A stretch of DNA of 34,702 nucleotides, taken from positions 1 to 34,702 of the forward strand of contig DATCJY010000044.1 of NCBI GenBank assembly GCA_036562565.1, in the 5' to 3' direction. A program made the translations under genes and the position numbers. Origin of the DNA: DATCJY01 sp036562565 (GTDB taxonomy: Bacteria; Bacteroidota; Bacteroidia; Flavobacteriales_D; Sanyastnellaceae). The notes under the pieces were generated by a model. It ran no database searches, had not been told where the DNA came from, and saw nothing but the letters and a program-made list of their open reading frames with translations. This document shows, piece after piece, positions 1-8,199 of the stretch. The stretch's first letter is position 1. The number at the start of each line of letters is the position of its first letter.

Positions 1-1064
1 AGCACAAACATGATGACCAAGATGAAGGAACCTACACTACCTCCACGATTACCGCCCAGTGGAATGTATAGATAATCGCGCAGCCAATTAGACAATGACA
101 TGTGCCAACGTCTCCAGAAATCAGAAACGTTGACGGCCTTATAAGGTGAATTAAAATTCTTAGTGAGGTGGAAGCCCATGAGCAAAGCCACACCAATGGC
201 TATGTCAGTATAACCGGAGAAATCGGCATATACCTGTAAACTGTAAGCATATATCGCCATGAGGTTTTCAAATCCGGTATAAGACATCGGATTGACAAAC
301 ACCCGGTCGATGAAGTTTACAGCAATGTAATCGGCCAAGAGAATCTTCTTTGTAAGGCCGTTCAAAATCCAAAAGATACCCAGTCCCCACTCGTAGCGCG
401 TGAGCTGGTACGGTTTATAAATCTGAGGGATGAGATCTGTAGCCCGCACGATTGGACCGGCAACCAATTGCGGGAAAAAAGTAACGAAGAAGGCAAAATC
501 GGTAAAACGTTTCACCGGTTTGAGTTGTCCTCGGTAGACCTCCACCGTATAACTGATACTCTGGAAGGTATAGAACGAGATACCGATGGGCAGGATGATT
601 TTGTCCACATCGAAGTGTGTACCGAAGAAACTGTTGCACCACTCTCCTACAAAATTCTTTACCTGAACATTAGCACCTAACGTAGCATTGTATAGATCCG
701 TGAAGAAGTAAGCGTATTTGAAATAACAAAGCACGCCCAAGTTCATGATGACACTCATGGCGAGCCATATCTTCTTTCTGGTTTTATCACGGCTCACATA
801 GATGAACTTGCCCACGAAGTAATCCCACACCGCAGTGAATAACAAAAGCAAGAAGAAAAATCCCGTGGTCTTATAGTAGAAAAATGTGCTGGCGACAAAC
901 AAGAAAGCATGCCTCCATACGCGGTTTTTGTGCAGGAACGAATCCACTGCGAGCACAATCCCGAAGAAGACCCAAAACACTTTGGCGGTAAAGATTAGCG
1001 GAGCCTTCGGGTCGAAGACGAAGAAATCCTGTATGCTTTGAAGAACATCACTCCAGCCTATCAT
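1..1064 (-). CDS. MBOAT family O-acyltransferase (AlgI/DltB-like), 3' part missing
   Basis: Polytopic membrane enzyme of the MBOAT superfamily. Relatives such as AlgI and DltB move acyl groups (often acetyl) across the inner membrane onto exported polysaccharides or teichoic acids. The visible 354 residues include many hydrophobic segments, the family's LPIGISFYTFQSISY stretch (about 159-173), the FFPQLVAGPI stretch (about 196-205), YADFSGYTDIAIG (about 279-291) and WRRWHMSLSNWLRDYLYIP, where His321 is the first of the two conserved family histidines. The second, usually catalytic, histidine would lie beyond the window edge. The start is the ATG at 1064, because an in-frame stop lies 15 bases upstream of it. 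The substrate cannot be read from this fragment, and the SGNH-type partner often found next to such genes would be outside the window. Confidence 0.93.
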   Translation of the reverse strand, partial: MIGWSDVLQSIQDFFVFDPKAPLIFTAKVFWVFFGIVLAVDSFLHKNRVWRHAFLFVASTFFYYKTTGFFFLLLLFTAVWDYFVGKFIYVSRDKTRKKIWLAMSVIMNLGVLCYFKYAYFFTDLYNATLGANVQVKNFVGEWCNSFFGTHFDVDKIILPIGISFYTFQSISYTVEVYRGQLKPVKRFTDFAFFVTFFPQLVAGPIVRATDLIPQIYKPYQLTRYEWGLGIFWILNGLTKKILLADYIAVNFIDRVFVNPMSYTGFENLMAIYAYSLQVYADFSGYTDIAIGVALLMGFHLTKNFNSPYKAVNVSDFWRRWHMSLSNWLRDYLYIPLGGNRGGSVGSFILVIMFV

Positions 1065-1296
1065 CGATGCGGGGTACTAATTGCTAAATAAAAAGGGATA
1101 AGATTAGAACGTTTTTGAAAGTCCGTTGGACGATGGCAGCAAGACTTTTGAACAGGTGAATACCTAACAAAGTAAGTGTGCGAAAAACCAAAACACGAAT
1201 TAGGATTAGGGAGGTTTGAATGCCGATTCTAATATTCAAGTTATAGTTCCGAAGAGATCAACAGATGAATACAGATTAAAAATTTCTCTACTCAAC

Positions 1297-1326
1297 AAAA
1301 AACGCCCTTATGAGAGGGCGTTTTTT
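1297..1326 (-). terminator. Rho-independent terminator after the aminotransferase gene
   Basis: A perfect 12-bp stem (AAAAAACGCCCT paired with AGGGCGTTTTTT) closes a six-base loop, with a run of six T on either strand. It sits 24 bases past the stop of the minus-strand aminotransferase gene, in front of the MBOAT gene. It should end the aminotransferase transcript and isolate the MBOAT gene. The stem is symmetric, so it could also work on the plus strand, but no plus-strand gene runs into it. Confidence 0.88.
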
Positions 1327-1349
1327 ATTTCATTTAAATCCGACTATAA

Positions 1350-2546
1350 TTATTGTCTTCCCGGATAAATTTCAAGTGCTTTCTCAAGACACACCAATGC
1401 ATTTTGCAAAGACTCTTTGTTGAGTACATAAGCAAGGCGCACTTGTTGTCTGCCGGGTTCAGGACGTGAGTAGAAACCGGTAGCTGGTGCCATCATCACT
1501 GTTTGGTTGTTGTATTCAAAGTGTTCCAACATCCATTGACAGAATTTATCGCTATCATCAATCGGCAATTGTGCAATGCAATAGAATGCACCTTTGGGTT
1601 TAGGACAAATCACGCCTTTGATCTTGTTCAACCCGTCAACAAGGATATTGCGTCTTTCCACATACTCCTCTACTACGGCATCGAAGTAAGATTGTGGAGT
1701 TTCAAGCGCATAGAGCGAAGCCATTTGACCGAACGTTGGAGGAGACAGACGCGCTTGTGCGAACTTCATGGCTGCGGACATCACCAAACGGTTGCGTGTA
1801 ATCAACGCACCGATGCGCGCACCGCACATGCTGTAGCGCTTGCTCACGCTGTCAATCATGATGGCGTTGTCTTCAATTCCTTGGAGGTTCATTACGCTAT
1901 ATGGCTTTGCGCCATCGTAAGTGAACTCGCGGTAAACTTCATCTGCAAGCAAGTACAAATCGTGTTTCTTCACGATGTCGCGCAATTGCTCAAGCTCCTG
2001 TTGGCTGTACAGATATCCGGTAGGGTTACCCGGGTTGCAGATGAGGATACCTTTTGTTTTTGGAGTAATTAGTTTTTCAAATTCCTCAATTGCCGGGAGC
2101 GCAAAACCGTTTTCGATATAGCTCATTACCGGAATCACTTTGATACCGGCCATCACCGCGAAACCGTTGTAATTAGCATAGAATGGCTCCGGAATAATCA
2201 CTTCATCACCGGGACTGAAGCACGTCATGAAGGCAAAAGTCAACGCTTCACTACCACCGGTAGTTACCATCACATTCTCTCTGGACAAGGAGATGTTTTT
2301 GGATGCATAATAGTTGACTAAACCATCGCGGTATGCAGCAATACCATCGCTATTGCTGTACTCCACTACTTTGAGGTCAAGCTCTTTCATCTTCTCACGC
2401 ACTACTTGCGGTGTTTCAATGTCCGGCTGACCGATGTTTAGATGGTACACTGTGCGACCTTGTTTCTTCGCAGCTTCTGCAAACGGCACCAACTTTCTGA
2501 TAGGCGATGCCGGCATGTCATGGGCTTTCTGTGAAATTGAGGGCAT
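1350..2546 (-). CDS. Pyridoxal-phosphate aminotransferase, class I/II (aspartate aminotransferase-like)
   Basis: Cytosolic fold-type I PLP enzyme of 398 residues that transfers amino groups between amino acids and 2-oxo acids. Visible motifs are the substrate-side LNIGQPDIETP (36-46), TTGGSEALTF (95-104, cofactor phosphate region), NPGNPTG (171-177), ADEVYREF (201-208, with Asp202 contacting the pyridine nitrogen) and SVSKRYSMCGARIG (233-246), where Lys236 is the expected Schiff-base lysine. Length and motif order fit the family. It is a monocistronic gene with its own terminator, upstream of which lies an AT-rich leader with inverted repeats. Substrate preference (aspartate, aromatic or other) cannot be fixed from the sequence, so I give no gene symbol. 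Confidence 0.93.
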   Translation of the reverse strand: MPSISQKAHDMPASPIRKLVPFAEAAKKQGRTVYHLNIGQPDIETPQVVREKMKELDLKVVEYSNSDGIAAYRDGLVNYYASKNISLSRENVMVTTGGSEALTFAFMTCFSPGDEVIIPEPFYANYNGFAVMAGIKVIPVMSYIENGFALPAIEEFEKLITPKTKGILICNPGNPTGYLYSQQELEQLRDIVKKHDLYLLADEVYREFTYDGAKPYSVMNLQGIEDNAIMIDSVSKRYSMCGARIGALITRNRLVMSAAMKFAQARLSPPTFGQMASLYALETPQSYFDAVVEEYVERRNILVDGLNKIKGVICPKPKGAFYCIAQLPIDDSDKFCQWMLEHFEYNNQTVMMAPATGFYSRPEPGRQQVRLAYVLNKESLQNALVCLEKALEIYPGRQ

Positions 2547-2550
2547 TTAT

Positions 2551-2576
2551 TTAATTATGAATTAATATTATTAATT
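2551..2576. promoter_or_regulatory. AT-rich overlapping inverted repeats in the aminotransferase leader
   Basis: Two overlapping inverted repeats lie 5-30 bases upstream of the aminotransferase start: AATTAAT-ATT-ATTAATT (2560-2576) and TTAATT-ATG-AATTAA (2551-2565). They could be an operator for a dimeric regulator or simply low-complexity AT-rich leader. No regulator gene is adjacent. Confidence 0.25.
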
Positions 2577-2609
2577 GTGAATTGGATATTCGATTTTTCT
2601 ATGTTGTTA

Positions 2610-2637
2610 CAATAATACTTGCGATCATTTTTGCCAA
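2610..2637 (-). promoter_or_regulatory. Possible Bacteroidota-type promoter for the aminotransferase
   Basis: On the minus strand a TTG (2637-2635) is followed after 17 bases by TATTATTG (2617-2610). This is one mismatch from the Bacteroidota -7 consensus TAnnTTTG. Its position, 64-91 bases upstream of the start codon, is reasonable, but in AT-rich DNA such a match can arise by chance. Confidence 0.25.
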
Positions 2638-2777
2638 GCTCATCTGCATCTTCCACGGACCATTTCCCTATATTGAAGTAAAAACCTGAACAATTTCACC
2701 ACTCTAATTGCGAAATTGAATGACTTAGTAAGAACGATATTTTCTTTTTTTCATCATTCATAAATTAACAATTAAAA

Positions 2778-5045
2778 TCATTTCATTTGAGCATCAACTA
2801 CCGCAATACGAATCATGTTCATGATTTCGCGGACGGTGCAGCCCATCTGAAGAATGTGATAGCTTTTCTTCATTCCGAGCAAAACAGGTCCGATGGCTTC
2901 CAGACCGGCTACTTCTTGCAACAGTTTGTAAGCGATGTTGCCTGCGGCAAGGTTGGGGAAGATGAGAGTATTGACTTTCTGATCCACCAATTTCGAGAAT
3001 GGGAAATTCTCCTTGGACATTTCATTGTTCAACGCGAAGTTGGCTTGTAAGTCACCATCCACAATCATATTCGGATAATCTCTGTGGAGGATGGCCACAG
3101 CCTTTCTCACCTTCTCGGCATCTTCGCCATCAGCACTGCCAAAGTTGGAGTAGCTGAGCAAAGCAATGCGTGGAATGATTTTCATCTTCGAAATGGTCTC
3201 GGAAACACGCAAGGTGATTTCCACCAGGTCTTCAGCGGTTGGGTTGACGTTTACCGTGGTATCGGCAAAGAACAAGGGACCTTGCTTGGTTTCAACGATA
3301 TACATGCCGCATACTTTCTTCACACCCACAGCCGGGCCAATGGTGTGCAATCCCGGGCGAATCACTCTTCCATAGTTGCGTGTCATACCGCTAATCATCG
3401 CATCGGCTCTGCCGGTTTCCACCATCATGCTGCCGAAGTAGTTGCGGTCGCGCATGGTTTTGATGGCTTCAAACTCGGTGAGTCCTTTGCGCATGCGTTT
3501 AGCAAATAATTTTTCGCCAAACTCTTCTCGCACTTGTTTCCACTCATCGGCACGCGGGTCGATGATTTGTACATCTTCCAAGTCCAATTCCATTTCCCGA
3601 ATCTTCTCACGGATTTTCTTTTCATCACCCAGAAGAATGGGAATGGCAATCTTCTCATCACGCGCCTGCTGGGCGGCTTTGAGGATTTTATAGTTATCAC
3701 CTTCTGCGAACACAACGCGCTGAGGCACTCTGCGGGCACGCTCCGAGATGCTGCGAGAAAGCATATTGTCGCGGCCCATGCGGTTGTTGAGTTCTTCGGC
3801 ATATTTATCCCAATCCTCAATGTGCACACGCGCTACTCCGCTTTCCATAGCAGCCTTTGCCACAGCAGTTGATACGACAGTTATCAATCGCGGGTCGAGT
3901 GGTTTTGGGATGATATAATTGGGTCCGAAGGAAAGGTTGCGCACATCATAGGCTTCAATCACTTCTTCCGGAACAGGAAGTTTTGCAAGTTCTGCCAATG
4001 CATGTACCGCTGCGAGTTTCATTTCATCGTTGATGCACTTTGCGCGCACATCCAATGCTCCGCGGAAAATGAATGGGAAACCAAGTACGTTGTTCACTTG
4101 GTTAGGATGGTCACTGCGACCGGTGGCCATGATAATGTCCTTACGCGCATTGATGGCATCTTCATAAGGTATCTCCGGATTTGGATTGGCCATAGCAAAC
4201 ACAATCGGATGATCCGCCATGGACTGAACCATCTCTACAGTCACCACATTTGGTTGTGATAACCCGAAGAACACATCCGCACCTTTCATGGCTTCTGCGA
4301 GGTTCGCATATTTGTTATCCTTGCAGGCATATTTTCTCTTGCGTGCATCGATATCGGTGCGTCCTGCATGCACCAAACCCTTTGAATCGAACATATATAA
4401 ATTGTCCGGATTCAATCCCAGCTGAACAGCAAGGTTCACGCATGACAATGCAGCAGCACCGGCACCACTCACCACCATGCGCACTTCATCAATCTTTTTA
4501 CCGGCTATTTCCAATGCATTGAGCAATGCAGCGGCAGAGATAATAGCTGTACCGTGCTGGTCATCATGCATCACCGGAATATCCAGTGCTGCTTTCAATT
4601 TTTCTTCGATATCAAATGCTTCAGGAGCTTTGATATCCTCGAGGTTGATGCCGCCAAAAGTTGGGGCAATATTTTTTACGGTATTGACAAATTCATCTAC
4701 ATCGGTTGCGTTCACTTCGATGTCGATACCATCGATATCGGCAAATATTTTGAAGAGCATGCCCTTTCCTTCCATTACCGGCTTGCTCGCTTCAGGACCA
4801 AGGTTGCCCAGTCCGAGGATGGCCGTACCGTTGGAGATAATGGCCACCAAATTTCCCTTTGCAGTATAGCGATAAACATTATCGGTATTTTCAGCAATGG
4901 CTAGAACAGGTTCAGCCACACCGGGCGAGTAGGCCAATGCGAGATCTCGTTGCGAACTGTGTGGCTTGGTTGGTATGATTTCAAGCTTACCTCTCCTACC
5001 CTGTTCGTGATAGTCAAGGGCTTCTTGTTTCCTTAAATTACTCAT
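2778..5045 (-). CDS. maeB: NADP-dependent malic enzyme fused to a phosphotransacetylase-like domain
   Basis: Cytosolic enzyme that oxidatively decarboxylates malate to pyruvate and makes NADPH. The 755 residues match the MaeB two-domain layout and length. The malic enzyme half (about 1-430) shows YSPGVAEPV with the expected catalytic Tyr39, ASKPVMEGKG with Lys94, LEDIKAPEAF and HDDQHGTA (160-167) for metal binding, and the Rossmann GAGAAA at 194-199. The C-terminal half (about 430-755) resembles phosphate acetyltransferase. In characterised MaeB proteins this half is mainly regulatory and responds to acetyl-CoA, so transacetylase activity should not be assumed. NADP rather than NAD use is inferred from the family. 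The gene stands alone, divergent from the unknown cassette that starts at 5430. Confidence 0.96.
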   Translation of the reverse strand: MSNLRKQEALDYHEQGRRGKLEIIPTKPHSSQRDLALAYSPGVAEPVLAIAENTDNVYRYTAKGNLVAIISNGTAILGLGNLGPEASKPVMEGKGMLFKIFADIDGIDIEVNATDVDEFVNTVKNIAPTFGGINLEDIKAPEAFDIEEKLKAALDIPVMHDDQHGTAIISAAALLNALEIAGKKIDEVRMVVSGAGAAALSCVNLAVQLGLNPDNLYMFDSKGLVHAGRTDIDARKRKYACKDNKYANLAEAMKGADVFFGLSQPNVVTVEMVQSMADHPIVFAMANPNPEIPYEDAINARKDIIMATGRSDHPNQVNNVLGFPFIFRGALDVRAKCINDEMKLAAVHALAELAKLPVPEEVIEAYDVRNLSFGPNYIIPKPLDPRLITVVSTAVAKAAMESGVARVHIEDWDKYAEELNNRMGRDNMLSRSISERARRVPQRVVFAEGDNYKILKAAQQARDEKIAIPILLGDEKKIREKIREMELDLEDVQIIDPRADEWKQVREEFGEKLFAKRMRKGLTEFEAIKTMRDRNYFGSMMVETGRADAMISGMTRNYGRVIRPGLHTIGPAVGVKKVCGMYIVETKQGPLFFADTTVNVNPTAEDLVEITLRVSETISKMKIIPRIALLSYSNFGSADGEDAEKVRKAVAILHRDYPNMIVDGDLQANFALNNEMSKENFPFSKLVDQKVNTLIFPNLAAGNIAYKLLQEVAGLEAIGPVLLGMKKSYHILQMGCTVREIMNMIRIAVVDAQMK

Positions 5046-5429
5046 GCAGTTGTTTCCTAAAAGTGGGGCTAAAATAGGGTAACTCTCAACTACCGAAACG
5101 GGGCAGGCCCAAGAGCTTTGAGCCTTAGCCTTTCATGCAATGTTGGTAATTTGGTTTTTAGAAAGCCTTCTGCATTATAATCAGGAGTCAACTTAGGAGG
5201 TTATTGGCATCGCCCTCTAACGAAAGCATTGTTGGCTGACATTTTTCTGCCCTGTGTATAACTGTTTTCCGACTTCCTCACCCGGCCAATTAAATCTTTA
5301 AATATCAACCCATAAACCCCTTCCACCAACACTACCCGGAGCGAGAAGAAGTGTTTAGAATATTTTTCATTGCAATCAAATTCATCACCCGTCTCCGTCT
5401 ATTTTTCCGCTATCGATTCAATCAAACTT
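5046..5429. other. Divergent intergenic region between maeB and the 5430-8135 cassette
   Basis: These 384 bases separate maeB (minus) from the first gene of the unknown cassette (plus), so they should hold both promoters. I see no convincing open reading frame, RNA gene or hairpin. On the maeB side TATTTTAG (about 5072-5079, minus) is a near match to the -7 element but has no good -33 partner. Near 5241-5262 TTGGCT followed by TATAAC at 19-base spacing faces the cassette, which is also weak. Confidence 0.4.
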
Positions 5430-6431
5430 ATGTCAATTTTTTCTCAAAAAAAGAATTCCCCTTTCTTGATAACACTGCTGTTTGCACTCCTGCTCCAAAT
5501 TCCATCCCACTCACAAACACACGATGTCGACTGTGTGAATTGTCGCTATTGGAAAAGACCGGAAGGAGTGAAAGGCATCGTCAACGATTTCTGCGTTTGT
5601 GAAGGATGCAGGGCCAACCGTGAACAAGAAATCAAAGCGCGCAAAGAAGAAGATGACCGCAGAAATGCGCTCATCGCAGCCAAGCAAAAAGCCGAACGCG
5701 AAGAGCGCGAACACCAAGAAGCTAAGAGAAAGCAAGAAGAAGCAGAGCGCGAAAAACGCAGGCAAGAAAATCTGGCACGTGCGCAAGAAGACATTGCAAC
5801 AGCGCGAAGAAGAGCGGAACAATTAAAAGGACGTTATTCGAATCTCCATAAAGTTTCCGGAACCAAATACGAGGCTGAATTGGAAGGTCTTGATGCTTAT
5901 AACACCTCCGACTATTACGGGGTGCAATTGAGTGGTGAGTTGCTATGGAGACAAAGCAACGATGGCATCCCCACTCATATCAGCAAAGTGGAGGGCACTA
6001 ATTTTTTTACGCTAAAAGTGGGCAACAAACTAAAACTCATCAACCTGTATGGCGAACCCATTCTCGTTGGTGGTGACGAATGGTTTGATTTAATCATCTT
6101 CAACAAAAAGTATAACCGTTTTGAATTCTCCATCTACGACAAACCGTTTGAGCGTGTACACAAAGAGTCCCTCACTTGCAGTGGTAGCAAGACCGTTGAA
6201 ATGGATGCCTTCTATTCTTCCATGCAAGAAATACTTGATATACACGAAGCGAACGTAGCCATTGACAAAGCTTGTTGGGAAGCATATTGGAGCACAGTGA
6301 CCTCCGAAAATGCAAGAGCCATTGTGAGGTCCAGCTACATCCATACCACAAGTGGTGAAGCTACCTATACCGACATTGAGTTCAACATATTGTCCACAGA
6401 ACGCGGGTATTTCGCGCGTTACGGTTTCTAA
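5430..6431 (+). CDS. Exported protein with N-terminal cysteine cluster and charged coiled coil; function unknown
   Basis: I do not recognise this family. The ATG at 5430 gives 333 residues with a good signal peptide (residues 1-29, hydrophobic core FLITLLFALLL, ending in HSQ). An in-frame ATG at 5370 would bury this signal, so I reject it. The mature protein starts with a cysteine cluster: Cys35-x2-Cys38, then Cys55-x-Cys57-x2-Cys60. Residues 62-135 are almost entirely Glu, Lys, Arg, Gln and Ala and should form a long coiled coil. The C-terminal 200 residues look globular and carry Cys250 and Cys282. It is the first of three closely spaced genes for exported proteins (21-base gap to the next). 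A cysteine cluster of this spacing resembles a zinc-ribbon half-site, which would be unusual outside the cytoplasm. Confidence 0.8.
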   Translation: MSIFSQKKNSPFLITLLFALLLQIPSHSQTHDVDCVNCRYWKRPEGVKGIVNDFCVCEGCRANREQEIKARKEEDDRRNALIAAKQKAEREEREHQEAKRKQEEAEREKRRQENLARAQEDIATARRRAEQLKGRYSNLHKVSGTKYEAELEGLDAYNTSDYYGVQLSGELLWRQSNDGIPTHISKVEGTNFFTLKVGNKLKLINLYGEPILVGGDEWFDLIIFNKKYNRFEFSIYDKPFERVHKESLTCSGSKTVEMDAFYSSMQEILDIHEANVAIDKACWEAYWSTVTSENARAIVRSSYIHTTSGEATYTDIEFNILSTERGYFARYGF

Positions 6432-6452
6432 TTTCTATTCCCCTGAATCATC

Positions 6453-7598
6453 ATGCTAGTTCGTTCCTTGCTTCTAATTATAACTGCACTTCACTTTATA
6501 ACCGCTAAAGCGCAAGACACTACACATCCGTTGAGCTATGAGAACATCGATGCATTTACCGACTATGTGCGCGATGCCATGTTGAAAACAAATGGTCGCA
6601 AACTAGTTCTTGACCAACAAGAATACACCATCGGAATTGATAGTTCTTGTTTCAAGATGTACTACCACAACCGATTGTTGAGTTATAGCATTAGCATTGA
6701 CAGTATCCTGCTCGTTGTGGAAAACATCGATTTGGCCAGCGTCACTGACATTCTGCTTTTTGAAGACAACATACAGCTCTACTTTGAAGACCAATCATTG
6801 AGTGTTGAGATATACAAACCCTTATACCGTAAGTATAATTATAATGTGATTGAACTGCATTGTCAGAAGGGAGATGTAAATGCGCTTTTCAAAAAAGTAT
6901 ACGACATGATCTCGCACTTGCGCATGGAAGAGAAAATCATTACAACATCCGAAGCAAAAAGTGAGTGGGATGCATTTCACTCCTTATCACGCTATGAGTT
7001 TTATAAAAAATATCCGCACTCCATCTTGGCAATGGAGGGCCGAATGCTTGAAGAAGAACACCAACAAAAAATCCGTTTTGTCAATAATTTTCTGTGGCGC
7101 TACAACTTTCCGGTTCGCGAAGTCACTACAGTAGGTCGGTTATCAACTAAGATGGAGGGTGTGTTTGAATTGATGGAGCATAGAGAAAGATACAAGTCAT
7201 ACGCCAATTTGCCTTATAAGGAAATGGTGAAACATCAGCGCAACTTCCTTATCGGCTTACAAACGCAAAACCGCTATAGCAACCCCGATCGCTTCGATGA
7301 TTACTCAACGAATAACCTAGTTACCAATGTGGATTTTTGCCTCATCAATACCACCAATCGCAGTGAAGCTTTAGCAGTGTACAATGAAATTTATTCAGAA
7401 TTGATGAAGAATTTAGGTCCACAATTTATTGAAGCCAATGAAGGTGATGAGCCACGTTGTTTCATAAGACTAATGAATGAAACAGCGATAGGTGAAACGT
7501 TGGAGAATAATTTTTTCAACGCATATGCTCTTTACCTTTCATTTCACTCCTTTGTATATAAAAAACAACAGTATTATTACGTTCAACTATCCTATTAA
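6453..7598 (+). CDS. Exported protein of unknown function, 381 aa
   Basis: No family recognised. Residues 1-20 form a signal peptide (hydrophobic core LLLIITALHFI, ending AKAQ), so the mature protein is exported. The rest is soluble and mixed alpha/beta: a beta-rich N-terminal third with alternating hydrophobic strands (about 40-135), an acidic and basic helical middle (about 140-260), and a C-terminal part rich in aromatic residues that ends in YYYVQLSY. There is no lipobox, no T9SS sorting tail and no transmembrane segment after the signal. It begins 21 bases after the preceding gene and is followed after 24 bases by the third gene, so the three are very likely co-transcribed. Confidence 0.8.
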   Translation: MLVRSLLLIITALHFITAKAQDTTHPLSYENIDAFTDYVRDAMLKTNGRKLVLDQQEYTIGIDSSCFKMYYHNRLLSYSISIDSILLVVENIDLASVTDILLFEDNIQLYFEDQSLSVEIYKPLYRKYNYNVIELHCQKGDVNALFKKVYDMISHLRMEEKIITTSEAKSEWDAFHSLSRYEFYKKYPHSILAMEGRMLEEEHQQKIRFVNNFLWRYNFPVREVTTVGRLSTKMEGVFELMEHRERYKSYANLPYKEMVKHQRNFLIGLQTQNRYSNPDRFDDYSTNNLVTNVDFCLINTTNRSEALAVYNEIYSELMKNLGPQFIEANEGDEPRCFIRLMNETAIGETLENNFFNAYALYLSFHSFVYKKQQYYYVQLSY

Positions 7599-7622
7599 AA
7601 ATAGCGGCACAACCTTCACAGC

Positions 7623-8135
7623 ATGTACAACAACATCTTACTGAAACTGCTACTCATAGCAGCGACATACTTCTGCGGAACAAACTCCATGAATGGTCAA
7701 TGGGATCGCGTCATGGGCATTCTTAATGACCAAATTGTGAAAGAGTCATTCATGTATGATGAGTTGGATTCGGACAAACCGAATATAGAGCGTGCCTTCT
7801 ATATCCAAAATGACACGTTGCTGGTGTCCACATTTGTCTATTTGGATGATGCGCGCTTGGTACGCCAATATTCCTTGCGCTCCGTATGTATTCATGATAT
7901 CGAATCGCTTCTCAAAGACTACGGCATTTTCTTTCGCACCAAACCCAATGCAGTGACACAAACTAGTTATCAGATTGCCTCGGACGGTGTGATACGAAAC
8001 TTCCAAACTCAGCAATCAAGCTATTTTGAAACTTCCCTGAAACAAGACCCCAAGGGATACATGAAGTTCAAAAAGAAATTGCTCAAAGCCTTTGAAAAAG
8101 CAGGACATCCCATTTCAGTTGCCGAGTGGCAATAG
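7623..8135 (+). CDS. Small exported protein of unknown function, 170 aa
   Basis: No family recognised. The N-terminus (residues 1-27, LLKLLLIAATYFCG core, ending NGQ) is a signal peptide. The mature part of about 145 residues has predicted beta strands (FYIQNDTLLVSTFVYLDD, about 60-77) and ends with a basic helix (KFKKKLLKAFEKAG). This size and pattern resemble other small periplasmic domains, but I cannot name one. It closes the cassette that starts at 5430 and is followed 14 bases later by a strong terminator, so the transcript probably ends here. Confidence 0.78.
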   Translation: MYNNILLKLLLIAATYFCGTNSMNGQWDRVMGILNDQIVKESFMYDELDSDKPNIERAFYIQNDTLLVSTFVYLDDARLVRQYSLRSVCIHDIESLLKDYGIFFRTKPNAVTQTSYQIASDGVIRNFQTQQSSYFETSLKQDPKGYMKFKKKLLKAFEKAGHPISVAEWQ

Positions 8136-8149
8136 TTCAAATAGCAAAT

Positions 8150-8178
8150 AAAAAGGGAAGCATGGTGCTTCCCTTTTT
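8150..8178. terminator. Bidirectional terminator between converging genes
   Basis: A perfect 13-bp stem (AAAAAGGGAAGCA paired with TGCTTCCCTTTTT) closes a three-base loop, TGG, and ends in a T run on both strands. It lies between the stop of the plus-strand cassette (8135) and the stop of the minus-strand PD40 lipoprotein (8200), so it can end both transcripts. Confidence 0.92.
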
Positions 8179-8199
8179 CTATTCATGATATCATTTCTC

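Noticed and set aside
1503..2072. Plus-strand open frame of 189 codons opposite the aminotransferase
   Set aside because: It lies fully antisense to a gene with all family motifs, lacks recognisable domains, and its protein is rich in His, Cys and Arg as expected for a shadow frame.
2691..2718. Short hairpin (CAATTTC/GAAATTG) after maeB
   Set aside because: Only a 7-bp AT-rich stem with a 14-base loop and no immediate T run; too weak to call a terminator.
3425..3829. Minus-strand frame of 134 codons within maeB in another frame
   Set aside because: Overlaps maeB on the same strand in a shifted frame, with no domain; maeB itself is intact, so no frameshift is implied.
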